Shown in pieces: positions 1 to 10,985 of a stretch of DNA of 64,000 bases; position 1 is the stretch's first letter; the number at the start of each line of letters is the position of its first letter. The stretch spans positions 18,540,501 to 18,604,500 of the forward strand of contig OX387200.1 in the NCBI GenBank assembly GCA_947561715.1, given 5' to 3'. This DNA comes from Ascidia mentula (lineage: Eukaryota > Chordata > Ascidiacea > Phlebobranchia > Ascidiidae). A program made the translations under genes and the position numbers. Below the pieces are notes generated by a model, which was not told the DNA's origin, did not search any database, and saw nothing but the letters and a program-made list of their open reading frames with translations.

Positions 1-1279
1 ACTCCTCAATATCTTCGAGTGAGCTGCGACACCTTTCTAAAAGGTCAGAAAATTCCATCAGGTCTTTTGGTCGACCTTGCTTGACTGGCGGAAATTGTTT
101 GAGCCGACGTTCACCTGCGTTGGCAATAATATGGGGTTGTCCGTAATCGTATTCAAGTCGGGAACGGGCTTTGGAGTATCCTGAGATCTTATCCTTGCTG
201 TAGATCTCAAGTTTAGCAGCAATGAAGTCTTGGCAGAATTGCAACAAACAAACTAGCCGTGAATCTTGGGACTTCGTTCGGCTATGAACATGGGACTCAA
301 TAGCACGAACAAATGACCAGTAGTTCAACGGATCGCCATCAAACTTTCTGACCGCGGGCTGGGGCAAAACGATTCGCTGTTGTATGAAGTCCTCTTCTGG
401 GACGTATCTACGCGACGGAGAGACAACATCCTGTATGTTCGACGGAAAGGGATCAGGACCTTGATATGACTTAGCAACGGGTGCGCTGACAGATTGCGGG
501 AAAAACGGCTTCGTATCCACGCAAGTTGGGTGTGACCGTGGCACGACAGGGACAGAAGGTTGGTACGCATTTACCGGCGCAATATTTAACTCAGGTCGAA
601 GCCCCCCGACAGAGGAACTTGTCACGGGAGGGTGTCTTGGGTCACACAGCAGGGGATCTCCAGCAATGGATTCTTCCTCCCACGCACGTACTTCAGCCTC
701 GGCTATCTCAACCTCATCGTCGACCTGTTTTCTTCTTCGTTCAGCATCAAGTTCTGCTTTACGCCTTGCAAGGTCAGCATCAAGTTCTGCTTGGCGCCTT
801 GCAAGTTCAGCATCTTCATTGACTTGACGCTGTGACACCCGAGCCAATTGAAGTTTAACACGAGCGGCTATTCTTTGACGGGTAATCGAGGAGGTGGAGG
901 AAACAGAGCTATGTACGTCAACATGTGAACTTGACGATCGGCTTGATATAGTCTTCCGACGCCCAGATGACTTCTTGGCGTTGGCAAACCACTCCGCCAC
1001 ACGAGAATCGAGTTCACGTTTTGCGCGCTGGCAATCCTGTCTTGCTAGAGCCAATTCTTCGCTGTTTTCAGCAAGCGGCGCATAGGCATTAATCAGGTCG
1101 GAAAAACACTTCTCCATCTGTGGCAGGTATTCCTTAACAAGAACAGCGTTGTCAATTTTCAGCATTAACTCTTCAACATGCAGGCAAGATTGTTGCCATG
1201 CGTGCGCGCAGCTGGATACCAGCAAAACCGCCGGGTCCTCGACTGTGGAAGACGAAGACGGTGAAGCAGGATCACACAT
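1..1279 (-). mobile_element. BEL/Pao-like LTR retrotransposon, gag-side part (runs off left edge)
   Basis: One reading frame on the minus strand stays open from a start at about 1279 to the window edge, so in the visible part the element looks whole. The N-terminal half is charged and heptad-rich, with a duplicated Arg/Ala/Glu-rich coiled-coil segment near 730-815. The part near 100-400 carries a Phe-Asp-Gly-Asp-Pro motif followed by a Tyr-Trp-Ser-Phe stretch, which is the signature of the DUF1759-type gag domain of BEL/Pao retrotransposons. Protease, reverse transcriptase and integrase would lie left of the window. Age cannot be judged because no second LTR is visible. Family call is by motif; a gag-like relative of another LTR family is the alternative. 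Confidence 0.7.
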
Positions 1280-1285
1280 TTCGAA

Positions 1286-1420
1286 TGGTAATAAATCCCA
1301 ATGGTAATAAATCCAAATGGTTCGAAACGGACTGAGAATAAATCCAATAATTCAAAACGGGCTGAGAATAAATCCAATAATTCGAAACGGGCTGAGAATA
1401 AATCCAGATAGTTCGAAACG
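1286..1420. repeat. 30-bp tandem repeat just upstream of the BEL/Pao-like frame
   Basis: Three and a third copies of a 30-bp unit (core: ttcgaaacgggctgagaata) run from 1321 to 1420, preceded by two shorter degenerate copies of the aataaatcc half from about 1286. The array begins only a few bases from the presumed gag start, so it probably lies in the leader or LTR of the element. Confidence 0.8.
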
Positions 1421-2030
1421 ATGTTGCGCTGCCCTTGGCAGTCAGACGGGCGTGACTGGTTGCGCCCGGACAGTGCAACAGACGGGTTTTCCTCAATGGT
1501 TCTTAACGCACACGCTTCTTCTTCAAAAGGAACGGTTCAACTTTATTCAAAGACGCTGCGGTTTCTACACAACACGCGTTGAATTAGAGACCAAAAACAT
1601 TGAAATTAAATGCACAATTTCTTACCGAACTATTTTGGAACCAGTCACAAAAATATAGGCTTCTTCCCAATCAATAACACAGCAGGAAACAGCGTTAGCA
1701 GATTCAACTTGCACTTAAATTGCCTTAATTTATCTTATTCAAATAGAACATAATATTAGTTTCATACAGCAGAAAACTAACCAGGACAAAACTCAGTCAA
1801 CAACAGTACAGGCAGGCACTGGGGTTCTACGGGAACAACGGTATTTGTGACGTAACAACGGTACATTGTGCTGACGTCAATTATCAATACATCACATAAA
1901 ACAGTGGCGATGTAACAACTGTAGTCATGATTTTTGCAACTTGTTACAAATTGCTTTTCCCACAAAGTACTTTATGTGGGCAAAAGTATTTCGGGATAAA
2001 ATTTACCGTGCGCTTTACCGGCTAGTTCAG
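1421..2030. other. Non-coding stretch with a dispersed repeat copy
   Basis: No coding signal is seen. The part up to about 1700 may be leader or LTR of the BEL/Pao-like element. From about 1936 to 2025 the sequence matches, in reverse complement, 6228-6330 of this window (core: caacttgttacaaattgctt), so a repeat copy lies here directly ahead of the pseudogene fragment. Confidence 0.5.
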
Positions 2031-2250
2031 CATTAAATGGACGCGAAGGATCAATCATATTTCTTCACATGGGTATGATTTCTGCAATTGTTACAGAAAA
2101 ATATATTTTACGCCTTTGATTGAAATCCCATCAAACCTTCTACGAATCTCACAGCAATGATACAATTACCAAGTGGCCCAAATTCTATTTCATGAAACCT
2201 AGAATATTTCTGCCTACTTAAGGCAAAGATGCCGCAGCCAAATTTTCTGG
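2031..2250 (+). pseudogene. Decayed fragment of the PC-esterase gene, inverted
   Basis: Translated on the plus strand, this piece matches the central part of the last exon of the two PC-esterase genes, from the Asn-Gly-Arg-Glu-Gly stretch through the Lys-Asp-Ala-Ala-Ala-Lys-Phe stretch. It has lost the Leu-Gly-Leu-His-Leu-Gly segment and the Val-Pro-Pro-Leu-Leu segment and contains in-frame stops, so it cannot code. It is a third, older and inverted copy of the family next to two intact genes. Nucleotide similarity to the intact genes is visible by eye over nearly all of its length. Confidence 0.85.
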
Positions 2251-3428
2251 TTGGTTTGCCGGAATGTCGGTATGCATCAATCATGTACGTGCAAAAGTAA
2301 ATAATCAATTTCTATGCGCGTTGTTTTTGGGTGCAGGGAACGAGACAAAAACAGGTTGCTAACGCTATATGATTAATCAATATCTTTTAATTACATATAA
2401 CGTTGGTATTCGCATAAACATATTTAATGTGATATGGGGCAAATTCTGCTGATGGAAGCATTCGGACCGATATAAAAAATACGATTTTAGTACACTTAAA
2501 GTATTGTGCTCCAGACACTGCGTGAACATCTTTACACAAGAATAAAGTTAATGTGACTCTGTGGAATAGAAAGGCATTGTCCTATTTTGTCGCTATGGCA
2601 ACGGCCATGAACATCCATGGGATTCGAGCTCTGGATATCCTGGTCACGAATTCTGATCAGGTTTTCTTCTTGGTTTATGTGTCGGGCACTTGACCGATGT
2701 TGCCAATCACTTTAAAAATTGCTGACTCGTGGTTCCCTTCTGTGCATTACCTCATCAGTAACTCAGAACGTACGACGGCTGAAACCAGTTCTTACCCCTC
2801 CGCCTGCAGTTTCGAAACGAGCGTGACCTCGTTGTCCAGGCCTGTTATAAAGGCTGCAATAATCCGACCAATTGCGCTGGTTTTATGTTCACTGCGACTT
2901 CGATTTTACAATTTTATCAAGTTGTATTAAAATCAAAGAATATTTTAAGGTCAGCAACCAGATGAACAAACTATGAAATGTGGAGAAGTACCATTGGAAA
3001 CACATTGAACAACTTGTATTTCATTGCACAGACAATGTTAAAAGTAAACGCATAATTTTTCTTGTTATAGTTTTGTACCAAAAAATTAAAAATATGCGCC
3101 AATATTGTTATGTGTATTTTAATTTGCGTTGGTATATCGGACTATGGTAAATTGAAAAAAGAGATAAAACATGTTCTATTATACGGAGGTTGGCAAACTT
3201 TAGCAAGCAAAAAGTGAATTTAATCGACGTATTAGGAGTCGCAAAATATACGTCATCATACGTTTACACGGGCGCCTCCAACTTGATATTTGTTTCATCC
3301 TAAATGAGATTGCCGTATGATGAATGGATGAATGACAGAGCCGTGCGTTACCGAACTCTGGTTTAAAGAATACAGGTATAAAAGATTTTTGTGATTAAAT
3401 TAAGATACAAAACAAAGGCACATGCTGG
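2251..3428. other. First copy of the duplicated 3' flank, with SINE-like piece
   Basis: From about 2490 to 3428 this non-coding DNA is the diverged twin of 11280-11690 plus 13500-13982, so the segmental duplication reaches beyond the esterase genes themselves. At 2620-2685 it carries a tRNA-like dispersed repeat (gaattctgatcaggttttct) that recurs at 11419-11480 and 58378-58440. The rest is AT-rich with no open frame that I can support. Confidence 0.7.
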
Positions 3429-4991
3429 TCAATTAGTCAATTCGTCGAAGTGATTCAGCATCAGTTGATTTTTCATCAGGTTCACACCGAGGCCGTAATG
3501 AGTTCCATCAAAACTGTGAACAAATCTTGAAAACGGGCGAACGTCGAAAAAAGTAATGTTATTTTTAAGGCAAAATTCTCTTATCTGTTCCGAGAATTTG
3601 GCTGCGGCATCTTTGCCTTGGGTAGGCAGGAATATTCCAGGTTTCATGAGTCCCGACAAAAGCGGCGGAACGAAATAGAATTTGGGCCACTTGGTATTCG
3701 TATTATTGCTGTGAGATTCGTAGAAGGTTTGACGGGATTTTAATATTGGTGATAAGTATTTTTCAATAATAACTTTGGAATTCATACCCAGGTGAAGTCC
3801 AAGGTGAAGAAACATTATTGAGCCTTCACGCCCATTTAATTCTTTAACCAACTTCTTTATCAGTTGTTCTAAATCACTGCCGTAAGATATAAGTGCGTTG
3901 ACAGTGAAATTGGGTTTTCTGCCACCGCAAAGTTTATCCGGGTGGAGAACGTCATTCATTGAACGTATAATCCCTCTGCATTTGAAGAAAAACTTCTTCT
4001 CAGCACGACAGTAAGTCTTGAGCTTCTCGTTGGTGTTTTTTGCCCAAGTTCCTCCGATTTTATCATCTGTGAGGATCGTCAGTAGGGCGTAAAACATGTT
4101 TCGAATTAGTGAATCCCCAACGAAATGAATAGAATTGTATGGAGAACGCTCAATGACGTCACACGCCTCCGTTCCGGTTGAGTAGTAACGCCAGGCACAT
4201 CTTTCGTCCTCCGTCTTCCACTCACACATTTCAGCATGATGGTATTTGCGCATATCCACACAACTGTGATAATACAAACAGGTAATAAAGTCGTTTTCCT
4301 AATCAGTTGTAAGTGTAATAGAGAACGCATATCTTGGAAAGTCTTAATATATGTCAAAAACGTTAATAATATGTTATACCATATTTTAAGAATTATAACA
4401 ACCAGAGGCAGAAAAACTCACTTCGGACATTCGCATGTTGACGAGTTAGGAGCAGCGCATATTCCACCATCAGCGTTGTTGCAACAGGGAGTATCACTTT
4501 GGGGGTTGCACCAACTGGACAAACGTGGCCATTTGGATCCAGATATTTTCGGAAGCTGGCTACAAGTAAAGAAACAACGTATTTTCCTTAAATTTATTAT
4601 AAACGACAGCTTTTTAAATGTTCGGTTATCGGACTTACTTTCGCTTTCCACATTTTCCATCATCTCTCCATAACTTTTCGGTCATGTCTCTTTCCAGCCA
4701 ATAACCGCGGTAAATATCATCGTAATATGATGAGTTTTCCTCTGGGTTGGTCAATGGAACCCATTTTCCCACAGTCAAGTTGTGCAAAACGTTTTGACAA
4801 ACTTTCGGAAATATAATATCTGCAGTTTCTTGATATGTGTATTTGCCAGAATATAAACTCTGTTCTACATCATTTTGGTTTCTGTGGCTGATTTTTGAGT
4901 TCTCCTTAATGTTTATTGTAATGAAAATCCATCCCAAACTGAAAGCCAGAAGAAGAAAAAGTTGTTTTTTCGTTTTTGCCACAGAATCCAT
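3429..4991 (-). CDS. Type II membrane PC-esterase/SGNH-fold protein, copy A
   Basis: Coding exons are complement(4639..4991), (4422..4559) and (3429..4263), joined by GT-AG introns in phase 2, giving 441 residues. A signal-anchor of about 20 hydrophobic residues (8-28) suggests a Golgi or secretory-pathway type II protein. A Cys-rich middle (about 80-200) leads to Val-Gly-Asp-Ser at 212-215, the nucleophile motif of SGNH/PC-esterase enzymes, and Asp-Gly-Thr-His at 416-419 supplies the Asp and His of the triad. The family (PC-esterase, as in CASD1 and plant TBL proteins) moves or removes acyl groups on glycans; the substrate here is unknown. A clear splice acceptor (AG at 5008-5009) lies 16 bases before the ATG, as expected for a spliced-leader or short 5' exon. 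Its twin lies at 13983-15544. Both look functional. Confidence 0.85.
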
Positions 4992-5010
4992 GCAATTTTC
5001 AGCAGTCCTG

Positions 5011-5932
5011 GAAAAGTACAAATATATAAATGTTAATTGCAATAAAAACGAAATATAGCATTTGTTGGATCTAGTTATCATAAATGATAGGAATATAGGC
5101 ATAAAGAAAGCCATATTCATCCCACATTGCATCTGCATATCTCTCGAAATTCACTTTTGCTGCTTCCTCGTTTACCAATTTATGTCATGTGGAGTGTAAA
5201 ACGCTTATTTTAAATGAATCACACGAAATGGAAAATCCATATTTAATATGCGAAGCGAACTTGCTTGTCCGCCTTTGTGTGCGTTTAGTCGCAAATGAGT
5301 CAGTTAGTTGACAACACTTATGACAGCAGTGTTCGAAACGTTTGCTTTTATGGTTAGCACATTAACTTTAGCTTTTCTATTCCGTGTAATCAATTCCAAA
5401 TTTTCGCACTTAAATGAGTTATTACAGCTCATCTACCCGCATAGCCCAAAAAAACATAAAACAAATATCTGATGCAATCACAAACATAATTAACTCCTAA
5501 AACGTATTAGGTCAGTGGTTTTTATTCACGGCACAGGTTTTCTCGGCGGAACACAACCTGATCATCGGTGACGAACAACACAATGCAAACTCAGTAGATG
5601 TTTCAAAAAGTTTTAATTCTCATGTCTGTGAAGGCGAATTTGAATCTGTGTGCCTGCTTCCAAAAACGCGCTAAAGCATAGCAACACATTCTTATTTTTC
5701 TGAAGCTTAAACTATGGTTCTGAACAAGCGTGGAAAGTATTACTTTCCACAGAATAACCTTCTGACTGTCTGACTGTCTGACTGAGGCGATGGACCTATT
5801 TTCTGAAACTTTGTTTAAACAGCAACAGGAGCAAACATTAGCCACCGTACGCTTGTGATTTCAAGGTTGTATTGGCTGGCTGGCCAGACCAAAATAATTC
5901 CACGTCTTCATACCAGGGGAAGAAATTATGGC
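5011..5932. other. 5' flank of esterase copy A, no gene seen
   Basis: AT-rich sequence without a supportable reading frame. A short run of gactgtct units occurs near 5760-5785. The promoter or leader exon of copy A, if any, should be here. Confidence 0.4.
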
Positions 5933-6093
5933 TTATGTTGTGATATGCACTATAGCTCATGTCCTAAACAACACACAGATTCGTCGTGGTGCCCCATAAA
6001 CTACTGTACAACCGATGACTTTACCATAAAGATGCACTACAGACGTATTTGTGTGTTGTTTTGAACATAGGCTATAGTGTGTGTCACAACATA
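5933..6093. mobile_element. Small palindromic MITE-like element
   Basis: The first about 54 bases (from ttatgttgtgatatgcacta) are the imperfect reverse complement of the last about 54 bases (ending at cacaacata, 6093), with a loop of about 50 bases between. The arms share the stretches caacacaca and ctatag in opposite orientation. This is the build of a short non-autonomous inverted-repeat element. No clear target duplication was identified. Confidence 0.65.
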
Positions 6094-6509
6094 CGGTATT
6101 ATTTTGTTCATGACCGAACAACTCCAGCCCTCTACTATGGACTTCGCGCCGTTTTAATTTTAACGGTTATGTGTTAGATTATTTGTACAGTAGGTCTAGT
6201 TTATGCTTTACTAGAGCAAGGACATTGCGGTTAAGCGCATGGTAAAGTTTATCCCGAAATACTTTTTTCCACTTGAATGCTTTGCAAGAAAAAGCAATTT
6301 GTAACAAGTTGCAAAAACTGACTAAGGTCACGTTTTTATGACCCTCATTTCGTGTGATTATCACGTGGTCTTACCCAACTTTACTTCATTATTGCCTCGT
6401 TGTGCTCGCCGCCTCCAACCCAACTTAAATTCAACTACTGATTACTTGATTAGACCCACATCCGATAAGAAAAGTACTTCCTCCTTTGGCTTCAGGCTGT
6501 ATTTCATAC
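6094..6509. other. Non-coding stretch with dispersed repeat and target site
   Basis: Positions 6228-6330 are the reverse complement of the repeat at 1936-2025. The octamer tttcatac at 6502-6509 is the left target-site duplication of the foldback element that begins at 6510. No gene is seen. Confidence 0.6.
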
Positions 6510-6780
6510 ACCACCCTCATTCTGGCAGAATTCTGGCAGAATAATTTTGCAAATTTGCCACATTTTACAAGGAACAACAGGCATTTACTCAAAAATTGGT
6601 TTCTTTTGGATTAGAATCAAATTACAGAGATGAGCAAGCAGTTCAAACCTCAAAAAACATTTAAACAAATTTTTTCGCAGCTGTATCAATCAAAAAAATC
6701 GCGAATTAAAAAAATCGCCTGGTTTTGCGATTCAGCATAGTGGCGGCATGCAAAAAACTTCCCTAATACAAAGAATTCTG

Positions 6781-7425
6781 CTCGGCGTTCTTGCAATAGG
6801 TGCCAATATTGACCAACATCACGAGAACGGAAATTTAATGCTCTACCACATGCAATTAACAAATTTGAAATTAAGGTGCCGGATGACCTTCAAATCGCCC
6901 ATCGAAGACGACCCGTTTTTTGCGATTCAGCAGCATAATGGCGTAATGTCGGCATGCGAAAAACTTCCCTATTAAAACAATTCTGCTCGGCGTTCTTGCA
7001 ATAGGTGCCAATATTGACCAACATCACGAGAACGGAAATTTAATGCTCTACCACATGCAATTAACAAATTTGTAATTAAGGTGCCGGATGACCTTCAAAT
7101 CGCCCATCGAAAACGACCCGCTTTTTGCGAATCAGCAGCATAATGGCGTAATGTCGGCATGGGAAAAACTTCCCTATTAAAACAATTCTGCTCGGCGTTC
7201 TTGCAATAGGTGCCAATATTGACCAATATCACGAGAACGGAAATTTAATGCTCTACCACATGCAATTAACAAATTTGAAATTAAGGTGCCGGATGACCTT
7301 CAAATCGCCCATCGAAGACGACCCGCTTTTTGCGAATCAGCAGCATAATGGCGTAATGTCGGCATGCGAAAAACTTCCCTATTAAATCAATTCTGCTCGG
7401 CGTTCTTGCAATAGGTGCCAATAAA
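6781..7425. repeat. Left array of 205-bp units in the foldback element
   Basis: The marker ctcggcgttcttgcaatagg starts at 6781, 6986, 7191 and 7396, an exact 205-bp period, giving three full units and a short fourth. Units differ by only a few substitutions. Since 205 is not a multiple of three, the frames that run through the array are not genes. Confidence 0.95.
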
Positions 7426-8566
7426 TGATTCAATTTTGTGCTTCATCCCCTTGAACATTTTGATGGTTTTTCTACTAAACTTTTCACAGCACCCTGCACC
7501 AAACGTCTGACTGACTGAGAAGAGCAAAAATTTGCACTAAAACTGCACCAAACACGCTGAAAATCGCCCTGGCTACACCACGTGACTTCTTGCTCATTAA
7601 ACAGAAAATTGATCCCAATGCATCACCGGTTGCCTTGTGACGAAACTGAGACTCTCTATGACGCAGGAGTACAAGACGGGCATTCCCCTCGGGCAAAACT
7701 ATTTTTATAGAATTGCTGATATGCGGTCTTTAGTCCTATTTTGATAAAATAAAGTTTGGTCCTGGCATTGAAATTCGTTTTGGTCGAAGATTGCCTTTCT
7801 TTCTGTTTGTCCCTTATGACGCAATGACTTTGATGTGGACATATTTCACGCGTTATCTTTTGACTGTACTGTTGCATTCTATTAGGATTTGATCTCATAT
7901 ACCGAAGGGTTTATCAACTCGTATGGATTCGTGGTACCTAACATGAAAATTTTATTAACCCCTCTCCTATTATCTCCTGACTCCCCTACCAATGACACAT
8001 TTGCAGGAATTTGTCAGGTGTAGTATGAACTACACTACATTTTCAATTTTCTTTTCCCTCAAAAGTAACCATAACAATTCAACTTTTTCTTTTTTTCGAA
8101 CTGAATACGACCTGCACAGAAAATAGAGCATATTTTTTTTAAAGTATTTTGTCACAGAAATCAATTATGCAACACATGTCACAGGATAAACAGTAAATAC
8201 ATATGTTTGTGTGTATTGGAAAAAACAGTATTTAGCGTTATATATGTCACATATCTCTAAAATTTGTTGCCATTTTATCCAAAAAGCACATGAAAAAGAA
8301 ATGTAGAAAGCAATCCATCATCTAAACATGTAGCAAAAATGTTTTGTATTTGTTTACACCAAGGGTGTACAAACTGCATTCCGCAAATCAACATTTTGTA
8401 GCGTGTCGAAGGCTGCTACGTGGCCCGGCCCCGGATGTCAACAAATACATTTTTCACAAATAAAGTTGTGTATTATTGCCAAGTTTGCTGATATGTGCAA
8501 ATGTACATGATTGAACACATGTTGTACTTGCATACTGCCAAAGTTATAAATTTAGAAGGCTTATTG
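7426..8566. other. Unique core of the foldback element
   Basis: About 1.1 kb of AT-rich sequence that is not repeated in the arms. Short frames on the minus strand (7484-7696 and 7656-7898) show no domain that I recognise and no splice structure. It could be the remnant of an ancestral transposon interior or captured host DNA. Confidence 0.5.
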
Positions 8567-10470
8567 GTCAATATGGTCAAATTTGGCCAATATTGGCACC
8601 TATGGCAAGAACGGCGAGCAGAATTGTTTTAATAGGGAAGTTTTTCGCATGCCGACATTACGCCATTGTGCTGCTGATTCGCAAAAAGCGGGTCGTCTTC
8701 GATGAGCGATTTGAAGGTCATCCGGCACCTTAATTTCAAATTTGTTAATTGCATGTGGTAGAGCATTAAATTTCCGTTCTCGTGATATTGGTCAATATTG
8801 GCACCTATTGCAAGAACGCCGAGCAGAATTGTTTTTATAGGGAAGTTTTTCGCATGCCGACATTACGCCATTATGCTGCTGATTCGCAAAAAGCGGGTCG
8901 TCTTCGATGGGCGATTTGAAGGTCATCCGGCACCTTAATTTCAAATTTGTTAATTGCATGTGGTAGAGCATTAAATTTCCGTTCTCGTGATATTGGTCAA
9001 TATTGGCACCTATTGCAAGAACGCCGAGCAGAATTGTTTTAATAGGGAAGTTTTTCGCATGCATATATTACGCCATTATGCTGCTGATTCGCAAAAAGCG
9101 GGTCGTCTTCGATGGGCGATTTGAAGGTCATCCGGCACCTTAATTTCAAATTTGTTAATTGCATGTGGTAGAGCATTAAATTTCCGTTCTCGTGATGTTG
9201 GTCAATATTGGCATTTATTGCAAGAACGCCGAGCAGAATTGTTTTAATAGGGAAGTTTTTCCCATGCCGACATTACGCCATTATGCTGCTGATTCGCAAA
9301 AAGCGGGTCGTCTTCGATGGGCGATTTGAAGGTCATCCGGCACCTTAATTTTTAAATTTGTTAATTGCATGTGGTAGAGCATTAAATTTCCGTTCTCGTG
9401 ATATTGGTCAATATTGTCACCTATTGCAAGAACGCCGAGCAGAATTGTTTTAATAGGGAAGTTTTTCGCATGCCGACATTACGCCATTTTGCTGCTGATT
9501 CGCAAAAAGCGGGTCGTCTTCGATGGGCGATTTGAAGGTCATCCGGCACCTTAATTTCAAATTTGTTAATTGCATGTGGTAGAACATTAAATTTCCGTTC
9601 TCGTGATGTTGGTCAATATTGGCATTTATTGCAAGAACGCCGAGCAGAATTGTTTTAATAGGGAAGTTTTTCGCATGCCGACATTACGCCATTATGCTGC
9701 TGATTCGCAAAAAGCGGGTCGTCTTCGATGGGCGATTTGAAGGTCATCCGGCACCTTAATTTCAAATTTGTTAATTGCATGTGGTAGAACATTAAATTTC
9801 CGTTCTCGTGATGTTGGTCAATATTGGCATTTATTGCAAGAACGCCGAGCAGAATTGTTTTAATAGGGAAGTTTTTCGCATGCCGACATTACGCCATTAT
9901 GCTGCTGATTCGCAAAAAGCGGGTCGTCTTCGATGGGCGATTTGAAGGTCATCCGGCACCTTAATTTCAAATTTGTTAATTGCATGTGGTAGAACATTAA
10001 ATTTCCGTTCTCGTGATGTTGGTCAATATTGGCATTTATTGCAAGAACGCCGAGCAGAATTGTTTTAATAGGGAAGTTTTTCGCATGCCGACATTACGCC
10101 ATTATGCTGCTGATTCGCAAAAAGCGGGTCGTCTTCGATGGGCGATTTGAAGGTCATCCGGCACCTTAATTTCAAATTTGTTAATTGCATGTGGTAGAGC
10201 ATTAAATTTCCGTTCTCGTGATATTGGTCAATATTGTCACCTATTGCAAGAACGCCGAGCAGAATTGTTTTAACAGGGAAGTTTTTCCCATGCCGACATT
10301 ACGCCATTATGCTGCTGATTCGCAAAAAGCGGGTCGTCTTCGATGGGCGATTTGAAGATCATCCGGCACCTTAATTTCAAATTTGTTAATTGCATGTGGT
10401 AGAGCATTAAATTTCCGTTCTCGTGATATTGGTCAATATTGGCACCTATTGCAAGAACGCCGAGCAGAAT
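8567..10470. repeat. Right array of 205-bp units, inverted to the left array
   Basis: The marker gagcagaatt recurs near 8616, 8821, 9026, 9231, 9437, 9642, 9847, 10052, 10257 and 10462, spacing 205-206 bp, so about nine full units. They are the reverse complement of the left-array units. Units near 9231, 9642, 9847 and 10052 share the variant gttggtcaatattggcattt, which points to local amplification of one variant. Confidence 0.95.
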
Positions 10471-10784
10471 TCTTTGTATTAGGGAAGTTTTTTGCATGCC
10501 GCCATTATGCTGAATCGCAAAACCAGGCGATTTTTTTGATTGATACAGCTGCGAAAAAATTTGTTTAAATGTTTTTTGAGGTTTGAAATGCTTGCTCATC
10601 TCTGTAATTTGATTCTAATCCAAAAGAAACCAATTTTTGAGTAAATGCCTGTTGTACCTTGCAAAATGTGGCAAATTTGCAAAATTATTCTGCCAGAATT
10701 CTGCCAGAATGAGGGTGGTTTTCATACTGCTGATTATTTTTTCGCTAAATGAGTATTCACAACGATTCGCCAATACATTTATTG

Positions 10785-10985
10785 TGCTTCGTTTCATTTT
10801 TCGAAATTATTGTGCTTTATTCAGCAATTATTGTGCTTTGCTTCATTTATCGAAATTATTGTGCTTTATTCAGCAATTATTGTGCTTTGCTTCATTTATC
10901 GAAATTATTGTGCTTTATTCAGCAATTATTTTGCTTTGCTTCATTTATCGAAATTATTGTGCTTTATTCAGCAATTATTGTGCGT
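10785..10985. repeat. 49-bp tandem repeat
   Basis: Four copies of a 49-bp unit; the marker cgaaattattgtgctttatt starts at 10802, 10851, 10900 and 10949. Each unit also contains an internal near-repeat of attattgtgcttt. The array begins about 60 bases beyond the right target duplication of the foldback element and is not part of it. All three plus-strand frames are open because the unit lacks stops, so these frames are not genes. Confidence 0.95.

Larger units (their letters stand above)
6510..10719. mobile_element. Foldback-type DNA transposon with long inverted repeats
   Basis: The left end (accaccctcattctggcaga, from 6510) is the reverse complement of the right end (ending agggtggt at 10719). 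Both ends are flanked by the same octamer tttcatac (6502-6509 and 10720-10727), an 8-bp target-site duplication. About 270 bases of unique terminal inverted repeat lead on each side into tandem 205-bp units: three full copies on the left (6781-7425) and nine on the right in opposite orientation (about 8567-10470). A unique core of about 1.1 kb lies between. No transposase was recognised, so the element is non-autonomous. An 8-bp duplication fits hAT, P or Merlin relatives; the terminal bases are not typical of hAT, so the superfamily is open. The left arm has a 16-base internal repeat that the right arm lacks. Confidence 0.9.

Noticed and set aside
6781-10470. CRISPR-like array
   Set aside because: Units are 205 bp, directly adjacent without unique spacers, lie within a eukaryotic transposon and occur in both orientations.
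8792-10599. Minus-strand frames of 90-109 residues in the 205-bp arrays
   Set aside because: The unit length is not divisible by three and frames change between units, so they arise from the repeat and are not genes.
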